Shown in pieces: positions 22,338 to 35,010 of a stretch of DNA of 64,000 nt (position 1 is its first letter; every line of letters begins with the position of its first letter). The position numbers and the translations under genes are program-made. The notes beneath the pieces were generated by a model. The model made no database searches. It saw only the letters and a list, made by a program, of their open reading frames with translations, and was not told the origin of the DNA. Source of the stretch: Cycas panzhihuaensis (lineage: Eukaryota; Cycadophyta); assembly GCA_023213395.1 (NCBI GenBank), contig CM041465.1:84265741-84329740 (forward strand), given 5' to 3'.

Positions 22338-23196
22338 CTTCTTCTATCTATCTTGTATTGTAAAGAACGTCACTGCCTCCCTGTGTGTTGCCTCATTGCT
22401 AGGCAACGCCCCTAGCGATGTTGGTTGTCCCACTGCTGGTACCCCCAGGATCCTCCTAATGTCTCCCAGCATGATTGAGACGTCCTCCACTTGGGGGAGG
22501 TGGAACACGTACCTCTGCCTATCCCAATGTGAGACTATGTCTACTAGGAGGTGATGATTGGACACATACTATGATGTCTGTGTGGCCTTTAGTAGGCCAC
22601 ATCTCGTTAAAACCTATTTGTCCCCATGGGACATCATCTCTACAAACCTCAATATCGCCATCCCTATCTTTTTGCGGTTCTCTACCATAATAAGTGCTTG
22701 CAAAATACACTAAAAATTAGTTAGAACCTATCCAAATTTGCTTGCAGGCCCTTAAGACTGCCTCTCCCTCCTCTCAAATCATGATTCAGCTCTCCTTTGG
22801 GCCGTCTTTTATTTTTCAACTATTATGGCTTTACACTGTGCTACTCTTCACAGTAATGTGGAGTTTAGCTTGGGTCCCGCTGCGATTAGGGCCCCACAGC
22901 AGAGATTGTGGCACTGTGATCTTCACTACAGTGCGAATGTCACCCCCTCAAGATAGGGGGTTTCCCATCTAAAAAACCAGAAAAACTTGCCCAAGACGGG
23001 CCTTTCTCCAGTCCACCAGGACTAGAGCTGCCTAATGCCCTAGTCCCCCCTCTCTCTAGGTCTAATTCAGACTCCAGGAGATCGTTATTCACCCTTAAGG
23101 GGCCCAAAACTACCTCAAAAATCAACAAAATTCAAATCATAAGATGGGTTAGGGAACAAAAAATCCACTCACTGGATCTGGGCTTTTGACTACCAT
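22338..23196 (-). pseudogene. Element B PMD gene, 5' part (exon 1, intron 1, start of PMD exon)
   Basis: The micro first exon is at 23196-23173 (ATG, eight codons MVVKSPDP) with a perfect donor GTGAGT (23172-23167). Intron 1 is 22698-23172; its acceptor AG has become AA. Exon 2 starts at 22697 (ALIMVENR in C-like frame) and contains LVDIVSHWDRQRYVFHLPQV and MLGDIRRILGVPAVG, the PMD core, then HREAVTFFT and a stop at about 22344. A degenerate palindrome (TTCACAGTAATGTGGAG near 22848) lies in the intron. The gene is separated from its 3' half by element A. Its promoter is shared with the divergent aRNH exon. Confidence 0.72.
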
Positions 23197-23931
23197 CGCA
23201 TCATCTTGGTCCCATAGGCTATCCTCTCGCCTCGATCTAATAGTCTGATCTCCTCCTACATGTCTCCAAAATTAGGTAGTGCTCTACTACGTAAGGGAAA
23301 GGGCTCTGAATCGTTCGTGAGCCTGTGAAAATGAATTCCATTTTCATCAAATTTTTTTTATATAGGAGTGGGCCCCGATGGGTACTTCTTCTATTTCTAT
23401 CACTGTGACAGGCCTTAGGGCCATCCCTCATCCCTAATCACCATTGCCTTCTGGCCCTGGCTCTCATTTTGCCCTCATGGCCTCCATTTTTCTCATCCTT
23501 ATAGGTGTATTTATGGCACCTATTCGCCTGACTCCGCGCGGTCCCTTTTACCTCATTTTGTGTGCCACCTCCATGTATAGCCAAGTTTATACTCGTTTAG
23601 CTCATTTCATCATCTGAGATCTATTTTTGTCACCTGTTTGCAGTTTTGGGGCTCCCAAAGCAAGCATCCCTTCCATTGGGACTACTTTTTGCTTCCTTAA
23701 GCAACCTTTGGCATCCTAGAGAGGCCTTTTCACTACCTGTTCTTTCCCGTTGGCTGGATGATCCACTTTGCCCTTAGATAGCCTCATTGCTGGGTCCTCC
23801 TGCCCTTTATGACCTTTATCGCCAGCTATTCACATCCCTCACAGCTACTCCATATCATCGTATCCTCTCGACACCGCCAACTTTATCATGTTTCTTCTCG
23901 TGAGACACCTCTCTTGTCATCCATGGTACTT
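23197..23931. promoter_or_regulatory. Divergent promoter region between PMD and aRNH (element B)
   Basis: On the minus strand TATATAAA (plus 23357-23364) is a canonical TATA box facing the PMD gene. Beside it GTGAAAATGAATTCCATTTTCA forms an inverted repeat (arms GAAAAT/ATTTTC, from about 23325), as in A and C. On the plus side a Pro/Phe-rich region leads into the aRNH exon. No intact gene is seen. Confidence 0.5.
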
Positions 23932-24345
23932 TTCATCTTCACTGATGGTGAAAGCTGTAGCAATCTTGGTCCTTCTGCCACTGTGTGGATTCTCTGCGAT
24001 CCTTCTAGACATGACTTCCTATAATCTAGAATATTCCTCCCTGAGACCACTAATAACAAAGCTAAGTACGCAGCCGTTATTGAAGCCTTTACTAATGCGC
24101 TCTGCTTCCATCATGGACCCATCATCCTCCTTTATGACTCTCAAGTTATGGTGTCTTATCTCACCTACGTCTACTAGGTGTAGTTCCCATGAATAAGGGT
24201 CCTTGCCTTGACTTCCATATCCTTGTTGGCTTATTTTTCATCTGTCGACATATGACACATTCTGTGGGCTCTCAATGCCGAGGCAGACAACCTCATTCGC
24301 CTTATCCTTGAGCGTCGCCTGCCCCTCCTTGATGACCCACCTTGA
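23932..24345 (+). pseudogene. Element B additional RNase H1-type domain (aRNH)
   Basis: The frame opens FIFTDGESCSNLGPSATVWI, then TTNNKAKYAAVIEAFTNAL and LLYDSQVMVSYL; it is frameshifted and stopped after that, and ends LPLLDDPP-like with TGA at 24345. The first and third catalytic Asp are kept; the catalytic Glu of NNEAEY is Lys. The domain degrades the RNA strand of RNA-DNA hybrids. It lies 416 bp upstream of the 3' LTR and far downstream of the integrase, as in A and C. A stop after HDFL and others after VY and in LVGLF make it inactive. Confidence 0.72.
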
Positions 24346-24748
24346 GAGACTTGTCTAGTCGCCCAAGCGCCTAGGTCTCGGGTCGTCTTGCACATCACAT
24401 TGTGATCTATTCGCACCTTCAAAAGTCAGCCGCTAATGAGGTTAAACTATAGCAACCACTAGGTTTGTTCATTCATCCTATTGCTTATTATCATCATCTC
24501 TCTTCTTGTACTCCTACGATGGGCACATTCCTCTCATCCGCTATGATTTCCTGTCAACTTCAGAGTGGCATATGGGCAGCCCCTATGTTGTCTCCACTCC
24601 TGACCCTATATTTGTATGTTTCACCACAACACTCATGGGCACCCTTGGCTCTTATCATGATTGTATTGTTATATGTACATATGTTACTAACAGTTTTGTC
24701 GCCAACATTTGCCATCGCATTGTGCTTCTGAGCAGCGAGGCTCTACCG
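24346..24748. other. Spacer between aRNH and 3' LTR (element B)
   Basis: No gene that I can support. Related to 8202-8612 and 55356-55707. Leu/Ser-rich open frames in it are not conserved as protein. Confidence 0.5.
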
Positions 24749-24760
24749 CCAAGGGGGCAG
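24749..24760 (+). other. Polypurine tract of element B
   Basis: CCAAGGGGGCAG abuts the LTR start TGTTTCC. It matches CCAAGGAGGCAG of A. Confidence 0.8.
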
Positions 24761-27700
24761 TGTTTCCTGGCTACCAGGAATGGGTATAGACAAGTCGACT
24801 TAGGTAAGTACAAGTATGCTTCCATCTCCTACCTTAGTTATTTCAGAAAGGTAGATTGAAGCATTGCTTGATTCATTGCATGATTGAGTGCCTCATCCTT
24901 ATGATTGCCATGTATCTTGTTGCCTGATCATGCTACATGTCCTTAGCCTGTGACAACTCGCAGGACATGCTTCTCTGTGAGACATGCACCCCTATGGCAC
25001 CCTATAACTCTCTGCTGCACCTCCGCATTACCTCGAGCATTGACCAATTTGTGTGATCGCTCACACCTTTTGCACGTTACCGCAACCCCTAGCATTTTGC
25101 TATGAGTGGTTGGCATTTTGTGTCTATCCATGGGTTTCTTGGGAGCCCTACCTCTTGATGCCCTATATAGTCTAGCTTATTTGCCTACTTAGACTATCCC
25201 CAGCCACCTAGATAGGTGGGCCAACCCCTCCTAGGCCTAGGATACCATCTTTTAGGGCCCCAAAGACCCTTGTTCCCCTTATTGTTGCATTCTAGTCCTA
25301 CACAACGGTAAATTCCATGGTATCGCAAAGTTTGCCATGGTGTGACTGTCCACTTCTATTTTTTTAATTTGCTGTGGTAATTTTTGCATTTTTTGTGAAA
25401 TTGCCATGTGGATTAATTGGACCTTAAGTCCCATCCTAACCCTAATCACTCGATTAGGGCTATGGTTGAGTATAAAGCCTAAAAATTTCCTCATTTCTTC
25501 CTCTAACAATATCTAACAATCTCCAACAAGCTCTTACAACTCTCTTTCTCTTGCTCTTCTACCACCTCCGTAAGCTTCCTCCTACAGGAAATGCCTGCAT
25601 CTGCTAAGATCCTACCTGGACTCTATCTTCCACAGCTCAAGTTCGTGGAGCCAATCTCATCAATGAGCTTCACCAAGCGATAATACTATTCAAATCTTGC
25701 ATCTCCAAGCTTTTAGTAGGTTTCTTCTTCAGATTTGCCAGGATTCTCCTGTAAGTGCCCAGATCAACTTCCTCCTATGCTACTCTCAGGCAGGCTTACT
25801 GCAAACTCAGCCCAATAGGTATCTCTTTGTGTTTTTTCCTCATTTTATCTCCTTAAAACTTCTTGAAAGCTAAGATTTCTTTCATATATCTTTCATTTTC
25901 TGTACTTTCTAGTTTATGCAGGTGATATTTCCCTGTAGTTTTCCTTTAATGTTTTCATTTTCTTTCCACTGTCTCTCTAGTCTTTGTAAGAGGGCTATGA
26001 GGTAAGCCTCTTAAGGTGTGAGTGAAGGAATCACTCGGTGGGTTCCGTACCTAACAAGGCTAGTTTCCTAAGGGGTAATCCCCCTTCTCCTCCTTTGCTC
26101 TCCTCCTTGTGTCTTCCTCGGGCCACCGGATGACCCTGAAAAGGAGGCTATTGTTGGAACCAGTGTATAATACCACTTGCTGCACTATTTCCAGCCTTAA
26201 GAGCCCCATATTAGTAGGGTATTTTAGAGCTTAGTGGTGTCATATCCCTCTTTTGGCTGCTCCCTCATCTAATGTTATACATGCTATATATCGCAGCTTT
26301 GGTAACACTAGCAACATTTCCAGCTTTCATACCATTTCTTCTTTTCACCATTAGGTGTCATATAGGCTACCTAAACATGCTACCCTTGTGCTCAAAGGTA
26401 GCATGGAGGTACTTACATAAGGGGATTATCCATTCCAAGGCTAACTACTAGTATTCATTGCTTGTTGTGACTTATGTTAAAGAGTTTGGAAGTAGATTTC
26501 AGTTAAATATTTTGTGTTGTTTCTAGCACTTTGCTTGTGACCTTTTGGCACTTTACATCCTTTATATATATGCACCTACTTAGAATTCTAGTAGCCCCTT
26601 GAAGAAAGGGGAAGAAAAAATTTGTGTTTGTAGGTTTTGGCAATGTTCGCAAAAAGGAAGAGGCGCTTTGATCTGGGTAAGTCTTCATCTTTTTTCCTTT
26701 TTGTTCTGCTTCCTCGCAAAGTTGCTTTGTCTTCTTTTGTCCTTTCTGGTCCTCCTTTCTTTTCTTTTGTACGGGAAAGGTAAGGAACCCCCCTTCAACA
26801 CTGGATCTCAATAACATTGGTGCATCATACAAGGACAATAGAGTAAGCGTAGCATACGAGCAAGACATCTTCTTTGGCCACATGACTTTCTAGGTACATA
26901 CTTCCCCTCCTCTCATAGCTCTTTTCCTTTTGTCATTATTAGGCCTATCATCTTGCATAATAAACAACATAGAAGGAAAAAGAGTAATCAATTGATTTGC
27001 ACACATTCATCTTCCATATGCATGTTACATGTTACTTTTATAGGAAGGAGCACATCGTAGGAATTATACCTCCCTCCTCTCCTACCCAAATGCAAAACAT
27101 CCCTTAGCTTTGCATTTCCTAGCATGCATGCTAGAGCTTGTTTGGAATACTATTTCTATCTTTTCTTATTTAAAAACAAAAAAGAGTGAGAGTGTATTTT
27201 ATATTCCCCTTTTGTGAAGGTAAATGAGAGCACTTTTACCATCGCTTCATACACACCCGTCACATCCTATCCACACACTTTACCCTAGTTACCCTTATCG
27301 AGATTTAGATCCCTTCGCCCACATAGCAACAGGGGGTTTTTTGCCATTGCTTCCTTCTCTTTTAGACCTACCTTAGGTAAGTTGTCTTAGAGAGGTTTCC
27401 TGTACCCATCTCATACCTTGTACCATTCACTCATGCACATTACACACATGCTATATCACTTTCCCTTAGAAATCCTTTTCTTCGTTGGGCCTCCCTTTCC
27501 TCTTTTGACCATCCAAGGGTGGGAGGACTCCATCTCTTGGGGTTATCTAAGATACCTTATGTGTATCTTACCCTTCGAGCTAAAAGCCTAAGTTACCTTG
27601 AGGTAGTTGTGCGCCATTCATAGGCCCCGAACCTACATTCTAATGCACGAACACTCTGTGTGGGTGTTTCCTTCACTTGAAGGATTATATCTTCTATTCC

Positions 27701-27765
27701 AAAACCTATTGTTGATTACCCCAATCTTCACCAAGTGTAGTTACCATCCCATAGACGTGATTCCA
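24761..27765 (+). repeat. Element B 3' LTR (3005 bp)
   Basis: Starts TGTTTCCTGGCTACCAGGAA, homologous to the LTR starts of A and C, and ends ...CATAGACGTGATTCCA at 27765, aligned with the A LTR end. GTATAAAG near 25470 is a candidate TATA box, followed by a CT-rich leader. Palindrome remnants lie near 25311-25345 (CCATGGTATC, TTGCCATGGTG). The next five bases are ACATC; the partner duplication is outside the window. An open frame across its 3' border (from 27607) is a chance fusion with the copia sequence beyond. Confidence 0.85.
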
Positions 27766-28404
27766 ACATCTACTCAATTATATATAACATATTCAGTCAG
27801 TGTTATGTCTAGGTTCATGCAAGATCCAAAGACATCTCATTGGCAAGCTATTAAAAGAATCCTTCGATACCTTAAAGGGACTCTAGATTTTGGGTTATAT
27901 TATAAAGCCACATCCAAATTTCAATTAATTGGTTACACAAATTCAGATTGGGCAAGTGATGTTGATGATAGAAAGTCTACCATAGGTTATGTATTCAATG
28001 TGGGATCAATAACAGTAGCTTGGAGTACAAAGAAGTAAAATACTATTTCCTTATTCACATCCAAGGCAAAGTATAAAGATGCAGTTTCAGGAGCTTGTGA
28101 ATCAATATGGCTAAGAAGACTTTTACAAAATTTTCAGATTAAATAATAAGGTCCCACTAGAATTTGGTATGACAATCAAAACACTATCCAAATGGCCAAA
28201 AATCTAATATTCCATGGTAGAACAAAATATATTAAGACTCAACATCACTTCATTCGAGAACTTGTACAAATAGATAAGATCAAGTTAGCTTATTGCAGCA
28301 CCGAAGATCAAACAACATATATTTTTACAAAAGCTTTAGGAAAGATCAAATTCGAGAAGTTTAGAGATAATTTGGGATTCATACACATTAGACTTATGGG
28401 GGAG
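27766..28404 (+). pseudogene. pol: Ty1/copia RNase H fragment (copia-1), truncated by element B
   Basis: Reads SVMSRFMQDPKTSHWQAIKR, ILRYLKGTLDFGLYY, YTNSDWASDVDDRKST and GYVFNVGSITVAWSTKK, then a TAA. It resumes with KAKYKDAVSGACESIWLRRL, WYDNQNTIQMAKN and KYIKTQHHFIRELV. These are the C-terminal RT tether and RNase H of a Ty1/copia polyprotein. The first Asp (NSDWAS) and the last (YDNQ) are kept; the catalytic Glu in the usual STTEAEY block is Lys (TSKAKY). The upstream pol is missing because element B begins exactly at the left end. It ends at GFIH just before a polypurine tract. Confidence 0.85.
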
Positions 28405-28600
28405 AATGTTAAAACTAACCCCAATGCTATTAAAAGACCTTTGTGCTTAGGGCCCCTCAAAGCCACCTTTGAGGCCCCCTAGAGTGCCTTAAGACTTCTA
28501 ATAGCTACTAGGAGTTGACACCACTTTATTAAGGTATACTTTTATATTTATTATTGTTAATGTTTTAATATATTTTGAATTATACATCAACTAACATATA
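28396..28600 (+). repeat. copia-1 polypurine tract and start of its 3' LTR
   Basis: ATGGGGGAGAA directly after the RNase H is a typical copia polypurine tract; the LTR starts TGTTAAAACTAACC at 28408. No second copy is in the window, so the LTR end cannot be fixed; 28600 is arbitrary. Confidence 0.5.
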
Positions 28601-30472
28601 GATAGGGCGATGGCGCTTGCTGGCTCTCCAAAAACTTTATTTAAAGGGTGGGAATACCTCCTTGGTTTTTTTAACACCGCAAATAATCAGAAATCACTTA
28701 TTTTTTTAAAATGCACTCAATCTAATATCCTGCTCTACTCCTATAAATCCATCAGTATGCAAAATTTTAGAGGTGAAAAATACAGGATTTTAAAGTTGTT
28801 TGGTTGCTGAACATTCCCAGAAGTATTAAAGCCCCATAATTTTATGAAAAATTTGACCATCTTTGATTTTGATAAAATTTGATGTGTAGGGCTAACTTAT
28901 TAAGAGGATCATTTTTATCTTCTAGACTAGCTTCAGGTTCAACCTGTAACATTGAGTTCTGGCTAAGATAAAAGGTTAAAATTTGTAGATAAGTGACTTA
29001 AGGCATATTTTCTAATGAAATCCTTTAATCATAAGTTGAAAATCTAAAAGTTTCCTTAGTGATATCTATGCAGTTCTCTCATGGATGTTGAATTTGCTTA
29101 TTCAACCCCATAAAGGACATTGTGAGGGCATTTCAAATAGTTTTTTAGAAAATTTTGGAGATGGTATAGAAGGAAAAGTTGATGTATATGTTAAGACACA
29201 ACTTTTGACATATTGAAGTTCATATTCTGAGATAATAGATCTAGCAAGATTCTACTTTTGTATTTTTTTCAGGCAAAATATTTTTATGTCTTTTCAAAAA
29301 TTTGACTTCACTACTCTATCAAAAATGGCATTTTGAACACGTTTTCCTTTTTCCATAAATTCAAATTCCATCATTTAGGCCTTCATATTTATAATTTTTA
29401 GAAAATTCTACTTATTTATTATTATTTGTAAATTTTGTAAAAAAATCACAAAATAGGGCAAAATAGCATGCATCTAGATTTAGAAAAATTAGTAATTTAG
29501 CGACAAGTTTATCCACTTTTTAGCCTATTATGGATTTTATATTAAAATTTCTAAAAATATATTTGGAAACATTATACTAAAGTAAGGGAAACCTTAGATT
29601 GGAAGCAACATTCGGTTCCCTTGCTAAATCTAGCATGCTTTTTCTATTTGCACACATAACATAAAGTATCATATAAAGAAACAACAACAACAAAGCAAGC
29701 ATGAAAGGTAAGCAAGCATATTTAGTAACTTTCTATCTTAATTTTTAATTATTAAAAAATAACTTACATTATTCCTAAAAGAAATCTCATTTGTATGATT
29801 TATACCCCTAGTTCTTATCTTGTGCGCACACTTACCTTGGTTGAAATAGACTACGGTTGGCCGAAGTCTGGACCCTAAGGGAGGTGTAAGCTTCACACTG
29901 GGTCTTGTCTTAACTAGAATAGTGGTGGAGGGATAGGTTAGCTATACCTATAGCCTCCAACTAGGGATAATCCTGATAACCACCCAAGAAAATTGAAAAC
30001 CTTAATACAAGATTAAAATTAACTTGATCTAATATTTGTTATAGCCATGGGATACACATGTATCATTTGACTCTTCGAAGGAGGTATATACCTACTCACT
30101 AGTGAACTGGGTAAGGACTAAAAGTACTTGGGCTCTAATATGACTTAGATTTCATCATTAGACACAGGTGCAGGCATCACAGGTGAAGGCGCTAATTATA
30201 TACTAGAAGCATTAGGCATCAAAACCTGACCTATATTTGGATATAAGTGAGAGCTTAGTAGTATGACATATCACCACTCTTTGCCAGCTCTATATTAGGC
30301 CTCATTCTTACATCATTACTTATACTCATTTTCATAGTTGTTAAAAAATACTTAATCATTGCTTACTTCTCATCATAGCATTCATTTCTATATCTTTACT
30401 CCACCAGGTATATTAGCTACATATGTTAGTGGCACATACTTTTATTATCTCTTCTACTTCTTCATCATCATC
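28601..30472 (+). other. AT-rich copia 5' leader-like sequence upstream of copia-2 gag
   Basis: No protein. The last part (about 29790-30200) is clearly homologous to the leaders at 59680-60060 and 62720-63090: shared blocks include ACTAGAATA, GGGATCATCCTGATAACCA-like and TAATACAAGATTAAAAT. An LTR and tRNA primer site for copia-2 are not seen, so its 5' end is deleted or too decayed. The part from 28601 to 29700 shows no recognisable feature. Confidence 0.5.
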
Positions 30473-31515
30473 ATGTCATCTTAATTCAAGTAGAATATCA
30501 ACTGCATATTGAAAGGCAAAGAAAATTAGGATTTATGGTATACTGGAGTTAAAAATGCTGTAAAGTATAAAGGCCTTTAGAGAGCCCACTTGTAGATTAT
30601 ACCTATCATAGCTACAATAGCTACAATACCTACTTCTGGTGGATCAACTCCAACAGCTCCTACAGATGCCATAGCCAAACTATAATAGGAGATAGATGAT
30701 GAAAAGATTCATGTAGGAATTTTGTTGGTTACTAATCACTCCTTGTATAACGTAATTAATGAAGAGCAACATGATATAGCCTAGAAGGTCCTTGAAGTTC
30801 TTAAGAAGAACTTTGATACCAAGTTAGATTTAGAATTTATTCATCTTATTCTAAAAATGAATAAATTAAAAATATAGAAGGGACGAGCTTATAAGACAAT
30901 AAATATCCTTCGACTAATAAAATTGGCAATTGATAAATATTTTAAGACCTAATGTGTCACTTAGGCATTCTTGATCCAATCATATCTACATGTCCTTGAT
31001 TATAAAAACTTACTTGGAAGTCTTCAATCTAGTAGAATATTAAAGACACTCAACTTCGAAGCACTTACCGAGAAGTTCATAGAATTTGACAAGACCTTTA
31101 ATACCAACTTTGTAGCCTCTAACTCTCTTCTAGATGTAGCTTTTGAGGTGGAAGAAGAAGCTTGCTACACAAAAAATTAAAGTCTTTCTCATGATAGAGG
31201 AAACAACCAAGCAAGAGGAAGACGGAGAAACATGGAAAATTATCCACAAGGTCAACCAAACCCTCAGTCATAGGCTCAATAATCTCAAGGACAAGGGCCA
31301 TCTTAACAAAGAGCAAGACAGTTAGTCAAAACTAGTTCCACTTCAAGGACTAGTAATCAAACTATATATGTGTAATCAGTATAACTGCAAAGGACACTTA
31401 GCAAAAGATTGCATAACTATTACTTATAAGTTAGCCATGTTCAAACCAAAACATAGAGCTCATAATGTTGAAGAAACTTATGAAGAATCCTTTAGTGGTG
31501 CAGGTCTTGTATAAG
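30473..31515 (+). pseudogene. gag: copia-2 gag (broken)
   Basis: ATG at 30473 begins MSS, followed by a TAA, homologous to the gag starts at 60874 and 63902. Further on are KVLEVLKKNFDTKLDLEFIH and QSYLHVLDYKNLLGSLQSSR, EALTEKFIEFDKTFN and EVEEEACYTKN, the UBN2-type gag of Ty1/copia. A damaged zinc knuckle ending CKGHLAKDC lies near 31385-31411. The protein builds the particle and binds RNA. At least four in-frame stops and several frameshifts. Confidence 0.72.
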
Positions 31516-31599
31516 CATACTTTCAAAGAATTAAGGGATTTTTAGCATCAAATTCCATTGACCAACCAAAGAGATACTTTGAAGCTTAATGTGGATATA

Positions 31600-33170
31600 T
31601 CACTTGTGAATTCTCTTCACTAATGCTAAGCCCTTTTAGAATTGTAAATAGTGTGGCTTCAATCAATGGATAGTAGATCATGGACACAAGAGAAACTCAA
31701 CATATGGCATGCATTCGCAGCCTATGTCAAATATTAGACATAAATGTTTAAGTTATTTACATGGATGATAAATCACAACAACCTATTAAAAGAATTAATA
31801 ACATTTACCTGAAACTCCCAAGTAAACATCAAACATTTACTTGATGTCTTATATGTAACAAATCTCAAATAAAACCTACTCTTCTTATCCACACTTATCT
31901 CTCATGGATTTAATCTAAGTGTAACCACAAATGACCAAACTCTCCAGGTCATTTACCCTTTAACTAATCAAGTGGTCTTGATTAGACATCTCTCTGGCAA
32001 ACTCTTTCTACTGAATGACTCTCCATCTTCTAAAGCCCATTGTGCACAAAGCCCTTGTTCTGATGAAGAATTTACATTTAATTCCATCTTGACGCATCTA
32101 ATGTTTTCACCATAAGCTCTTTGGCATGCTCACATGGGCCCTGTTCACATTGATAGACTTAGGGATCTTTGTAACACTCTTCCAAATATTCCAAAGTTCT
32201 CCTCTAAGCCCTTTAAATATGAAACTTGTATCATTGCCAAATCTCATCGATAACCCTTTTCTAAAAGTTAGTGGAATTCAAGTCATCCATTACAATTAGT
32301 ACACTCTAACCTGTGCATACCAGTACCCATTCCTTCACTGAAGGAAAATTTATATTACATATCTTTCATTAATGATTTCAGTAGGAAAGTATGGATAGTT
32401 TTTCTACATAAGAAAGATAAAACCTTCCATGTATTCAAAAAATTCAAGGCCCATACTGAAAAAGAATCAGGTTATCAACTTAAATATCTTCGAACTAATA
32501 ATGGTGGAAAATATACCTCATATGAGTTTGAAAGCTACCTTTGAGATAATGGTATCAAGCATTATACATCAGTAGTAGTTACCCCACAACAAAATGGAGT
32601 TGTAGAGCACATGAATAGGATAATTATGAACATGGCTCAAGCTATGTTAGTATATAAAAATGTACCTGTCTACCTATAGGCTGAAGTCATCTGGATAGTT
32701 GTTTATTGTATCAATGTTATTAGCCCATTAAAGGAAGGATAATCACCTAATGAAAAATGGTTAGGACAAGCCCCCATTATTCACTAATTCAAAATTTTTG
32801 GCTCTATATGCTATGCCTATATTCTAGATATAGATCGAAATAAACTCTAGCCAAGGGCACTTAAATGTATCTTCGTTGGATACCCTATGGATAAGAAAAG
32901 GTATAAGGCCTTTATACCTTCACAATAAAAAATCATCGTTATTAGAGATGTTGTATTTGCAAAGATAGAGGATCAAATGCTTATACTGGACTCCAAAATA
33001 CCCTCATGCTACTATAATAATGTTATTAAGTATGATATTCAGATTCCAAAATTTAGGGAGGGAAACATACCTAAATTACTCCAAATATTGGAAGCTGATA
33101 ATAGAGCCTTCGAGGATATAAGTTATGACCCTAAACTGATGAGTGCACATCTAATGTGATCCTTTGAAGA
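31600..33170 (+). pseudogene. pol: copia-2 protease, GAG-pre-integrase and integrase (broken)
   Basis: A protease trace, NQWIVDHG (Asp-Ser-Gly expected), is near 31654. ALWHAHMGPVHIDRLRDLCN and CIIAKSHR (about 32115-32250) form the zinc-binding GAG-pre-integrase. The integrase core has INDFSRKVWIVFLHKKDKTF (first Asp kept), YLRTNNGGKYTSYEFESYL (second Asp to Asn) and TPQQNGVVEHMNR (Glu kept), and ends with KIFGSICYAYI-like and IFVGYPMDKKRYKAFIPS. Copia order (integrase before RT) is clear. Stops occur throughout. Confidence 0.8.
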
Positions 33171-33529
33171 TAGTAAAGTTGACAAAGGCAAAGCCATTAT
33201 AGAAGAACCATCCTCTCCACCTTCAGTTGATAAAGGCAAAATAGTGGTAGACGGACCATCTTCCTCAGGGACATCAACATCTTCCTTATAAAATGGTCAT
33301 TTTAGTGAACAAGATGAGAACTAAGAAATTGAGGACATGAGGACCTCATTCCCAACTCGAGTATCTCGAGAAGCTTGCCTGCTCAATAAGGATATACGAC
33401 CAGATGAGGTGGGCAAAACTAGCACTCGAAGTGCCCATAGAGCAAGGATGTTGGAATCATTATATACTAAGCTTGAATCGACAAAATTGTATCTTACTCT
33501 TAATGAAGATCCCCTAATGTACTAAGAAG

Positions 33530-34290
33530 CTATAAAGCATAAAACTTAGAGAAATACTATGAACAAAGAGTACAAATATCTTATTAAGAATGGTACATGG
33601 GAGCTCATTGATCTACCACTTGATAAAAAGTTAGTTTAAAATAAATAGGTGTTCAAAAACAAATATAGATTAGACAACACCCTTGAAAAACACAAGGAGA
33701 AGTTGGTAGCTAAAGGATTTACACAAAGGGAAGGTATCAAATACACTGAAGTCTTTACACCTATAACTAAATGGCCTACAATTAGAACTCTTGTGGCCTT
33801 GGCTATTCAACATGCTTGGAAAATATACCAGCTCGATATTAAGACCACATTTCTTAATGGAGATCTTGAAGAAGAAATTTACATGGCTTAGCCAAAAGGA
33901 TATGAGACAAAGGTCAAGAGCATAAGGTTTATAGGCTCATAAATTCATTGTATAGCCTTAAAGAATCCCCTCATGCTTGGTTTGCTATGTTGTCTGAAAG
34001 AATGAGGTAACTTAGATATGAGGTTTGTAACTACTAATATATTAATGCAACATTGTTCATCAAGCGCTAAACGGATAAAGTCATTTATCTCATAATCTTT
34101 ATGGATGAGATGCTAGGAACAAGTAATCGTGAACAAGTAATAAGCTAGTCAAAAAGGACCATGCTAAATGTTTGAATTATCTGACCTCGGTTTAATGAAA
34201 TATTACTTGGGAATTAAAATAACATAAAATAATGGAAAAAATTTTCTCTCCCAAGAAAAATACTTCAATGATCTTCTAACCAAATTTTAG
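33530..34290 (+). pseudogene. pol: copia-2 reverse transcriptase (broken)
   Basis: YLIKNGTWELIDLPLDKKLV, then KEKLVAKGFTQREGIKYTEV, FTPITKWPTIRTLVALAIQ and YQLDIKTTFLNGDLEEEIYM (first catalytic Asp in QLDIK). After a TAG comes PKGYE, then a frameshift, and IIFMDEML where YVDDM is expected (second Asp to Glu). RVT_2-type RT of Ty1/copia. The stretch 33649-33891 is open. The same RT type occurs, displaced, at 60193 and 63221. Confidence 0.85.
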
Positions 34291-35010
34291 TTAGAAGATG
34301 CTCGACTAGTGGCTTTACCTATGGACCCTAATACCAAACTTTTAGCTGATGGTGACATTAGAGAGTCAGACACAACACTTTATAGGAAACGTTTAGGTAG
34401 TCTCATCTACACTACCAATACAAGGCCATGTATTGCACATTTTTTCAATATTCTTACTCATTACATGACAAATCCTAAGTCGAATCATTGGTAGGTAGTA
34501 GTGCGAGTGTTGAGGCACCTTAAGATGACCAACCAATATGGTGTATTATATGAACCTAATTTAGACTTTAGGCTTTCTATGTACATAGACTTAGACTTTA
34601 TATGATATAAAGATATAAGAAGATCTATGTCTGGGTATGTAATGATTCTTGGAACAACACCAATATCGTGGAGATCCAAATGGCAAAAGATAGTTATTGA
34701 TTCAACTTTTGAAGTTGAATATATTACTGCTTCTGAGACCATCAAGGAGCTAATATGGCTTAGAAAATTATTGGAAACATTGAATATCACCCAAACAAGT
34801 CCTATCAGCCTTCTATGTAGATAATTAATCAGTAATCTACATGGCAAAAAATCTTATATTTCATGATCGTACCAAATACATAAGTACAAAAGTTGATATG
34901 ATTAGAGAACTTGTTCATGACGACACAATTCAACTGGAATACTACCCCATAATAGATCAAGTGACCAATATCTTTACTAAAATGCTACAAAAGGTGAAGT
35001 TTGAATAGTT
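34291..35010 (+). pseudogene. pol: copia-2 RNase H (broken)
   Basis: Contains ALPMDPNTKLLADGD, LYRKRLGSLIYTTNTRPCIA, MSGYVMILGTTPISWRSKWQ and FEVEYITASETIKELIWLRK (catalytic Glu kept in EVEY), then YMAKNLIFHDRTKYIS-like and TKMLQKVKFE. The frame is interrupted several times (for example after SNHW and at YIDLDFI*). It digests genomic RNA after reverse transcription. It ends about 480 bp before the 3' LTR. Confidence 0.82.

Larger units (their letters stand above)
1..27765 (+). mobile_element. Element B: outer Tat-type Ty3/gypsy LTR retrotransposon, 5' end outside window
   Basis: A plus-strand Ty3/gypsy element that enters from the left edge. Its pol remains lie at 1-3098, an antisense PMD gene at 3871-5458 and 22338-23196, an aRNH exon at 23932-24345 and a 3' LTR at 24761-27765. 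Element A (5459-22332) interrupts it: the two flanks become collinear with the PMD gene of element C once A and one CCCCT are removed. Tat lineage is inferred from the pol motifs (linker DVFTWDY...GIDPSI, RT KNAGTTYQRA and FMDDM, integrase YYPQANGQV) and from the absence of a chromodomain. B is older than A, which sits inside it. Its own 5' LTR, gag and left target duplication are not in the window. Confidence 0.88.

Noticed and set aside
27607-28038. Single 143-codon gene
   Set aside because: It joins the end of the B LTR to a copia RNase H fragment across the insertion border at 27765; the fusion is accidental.
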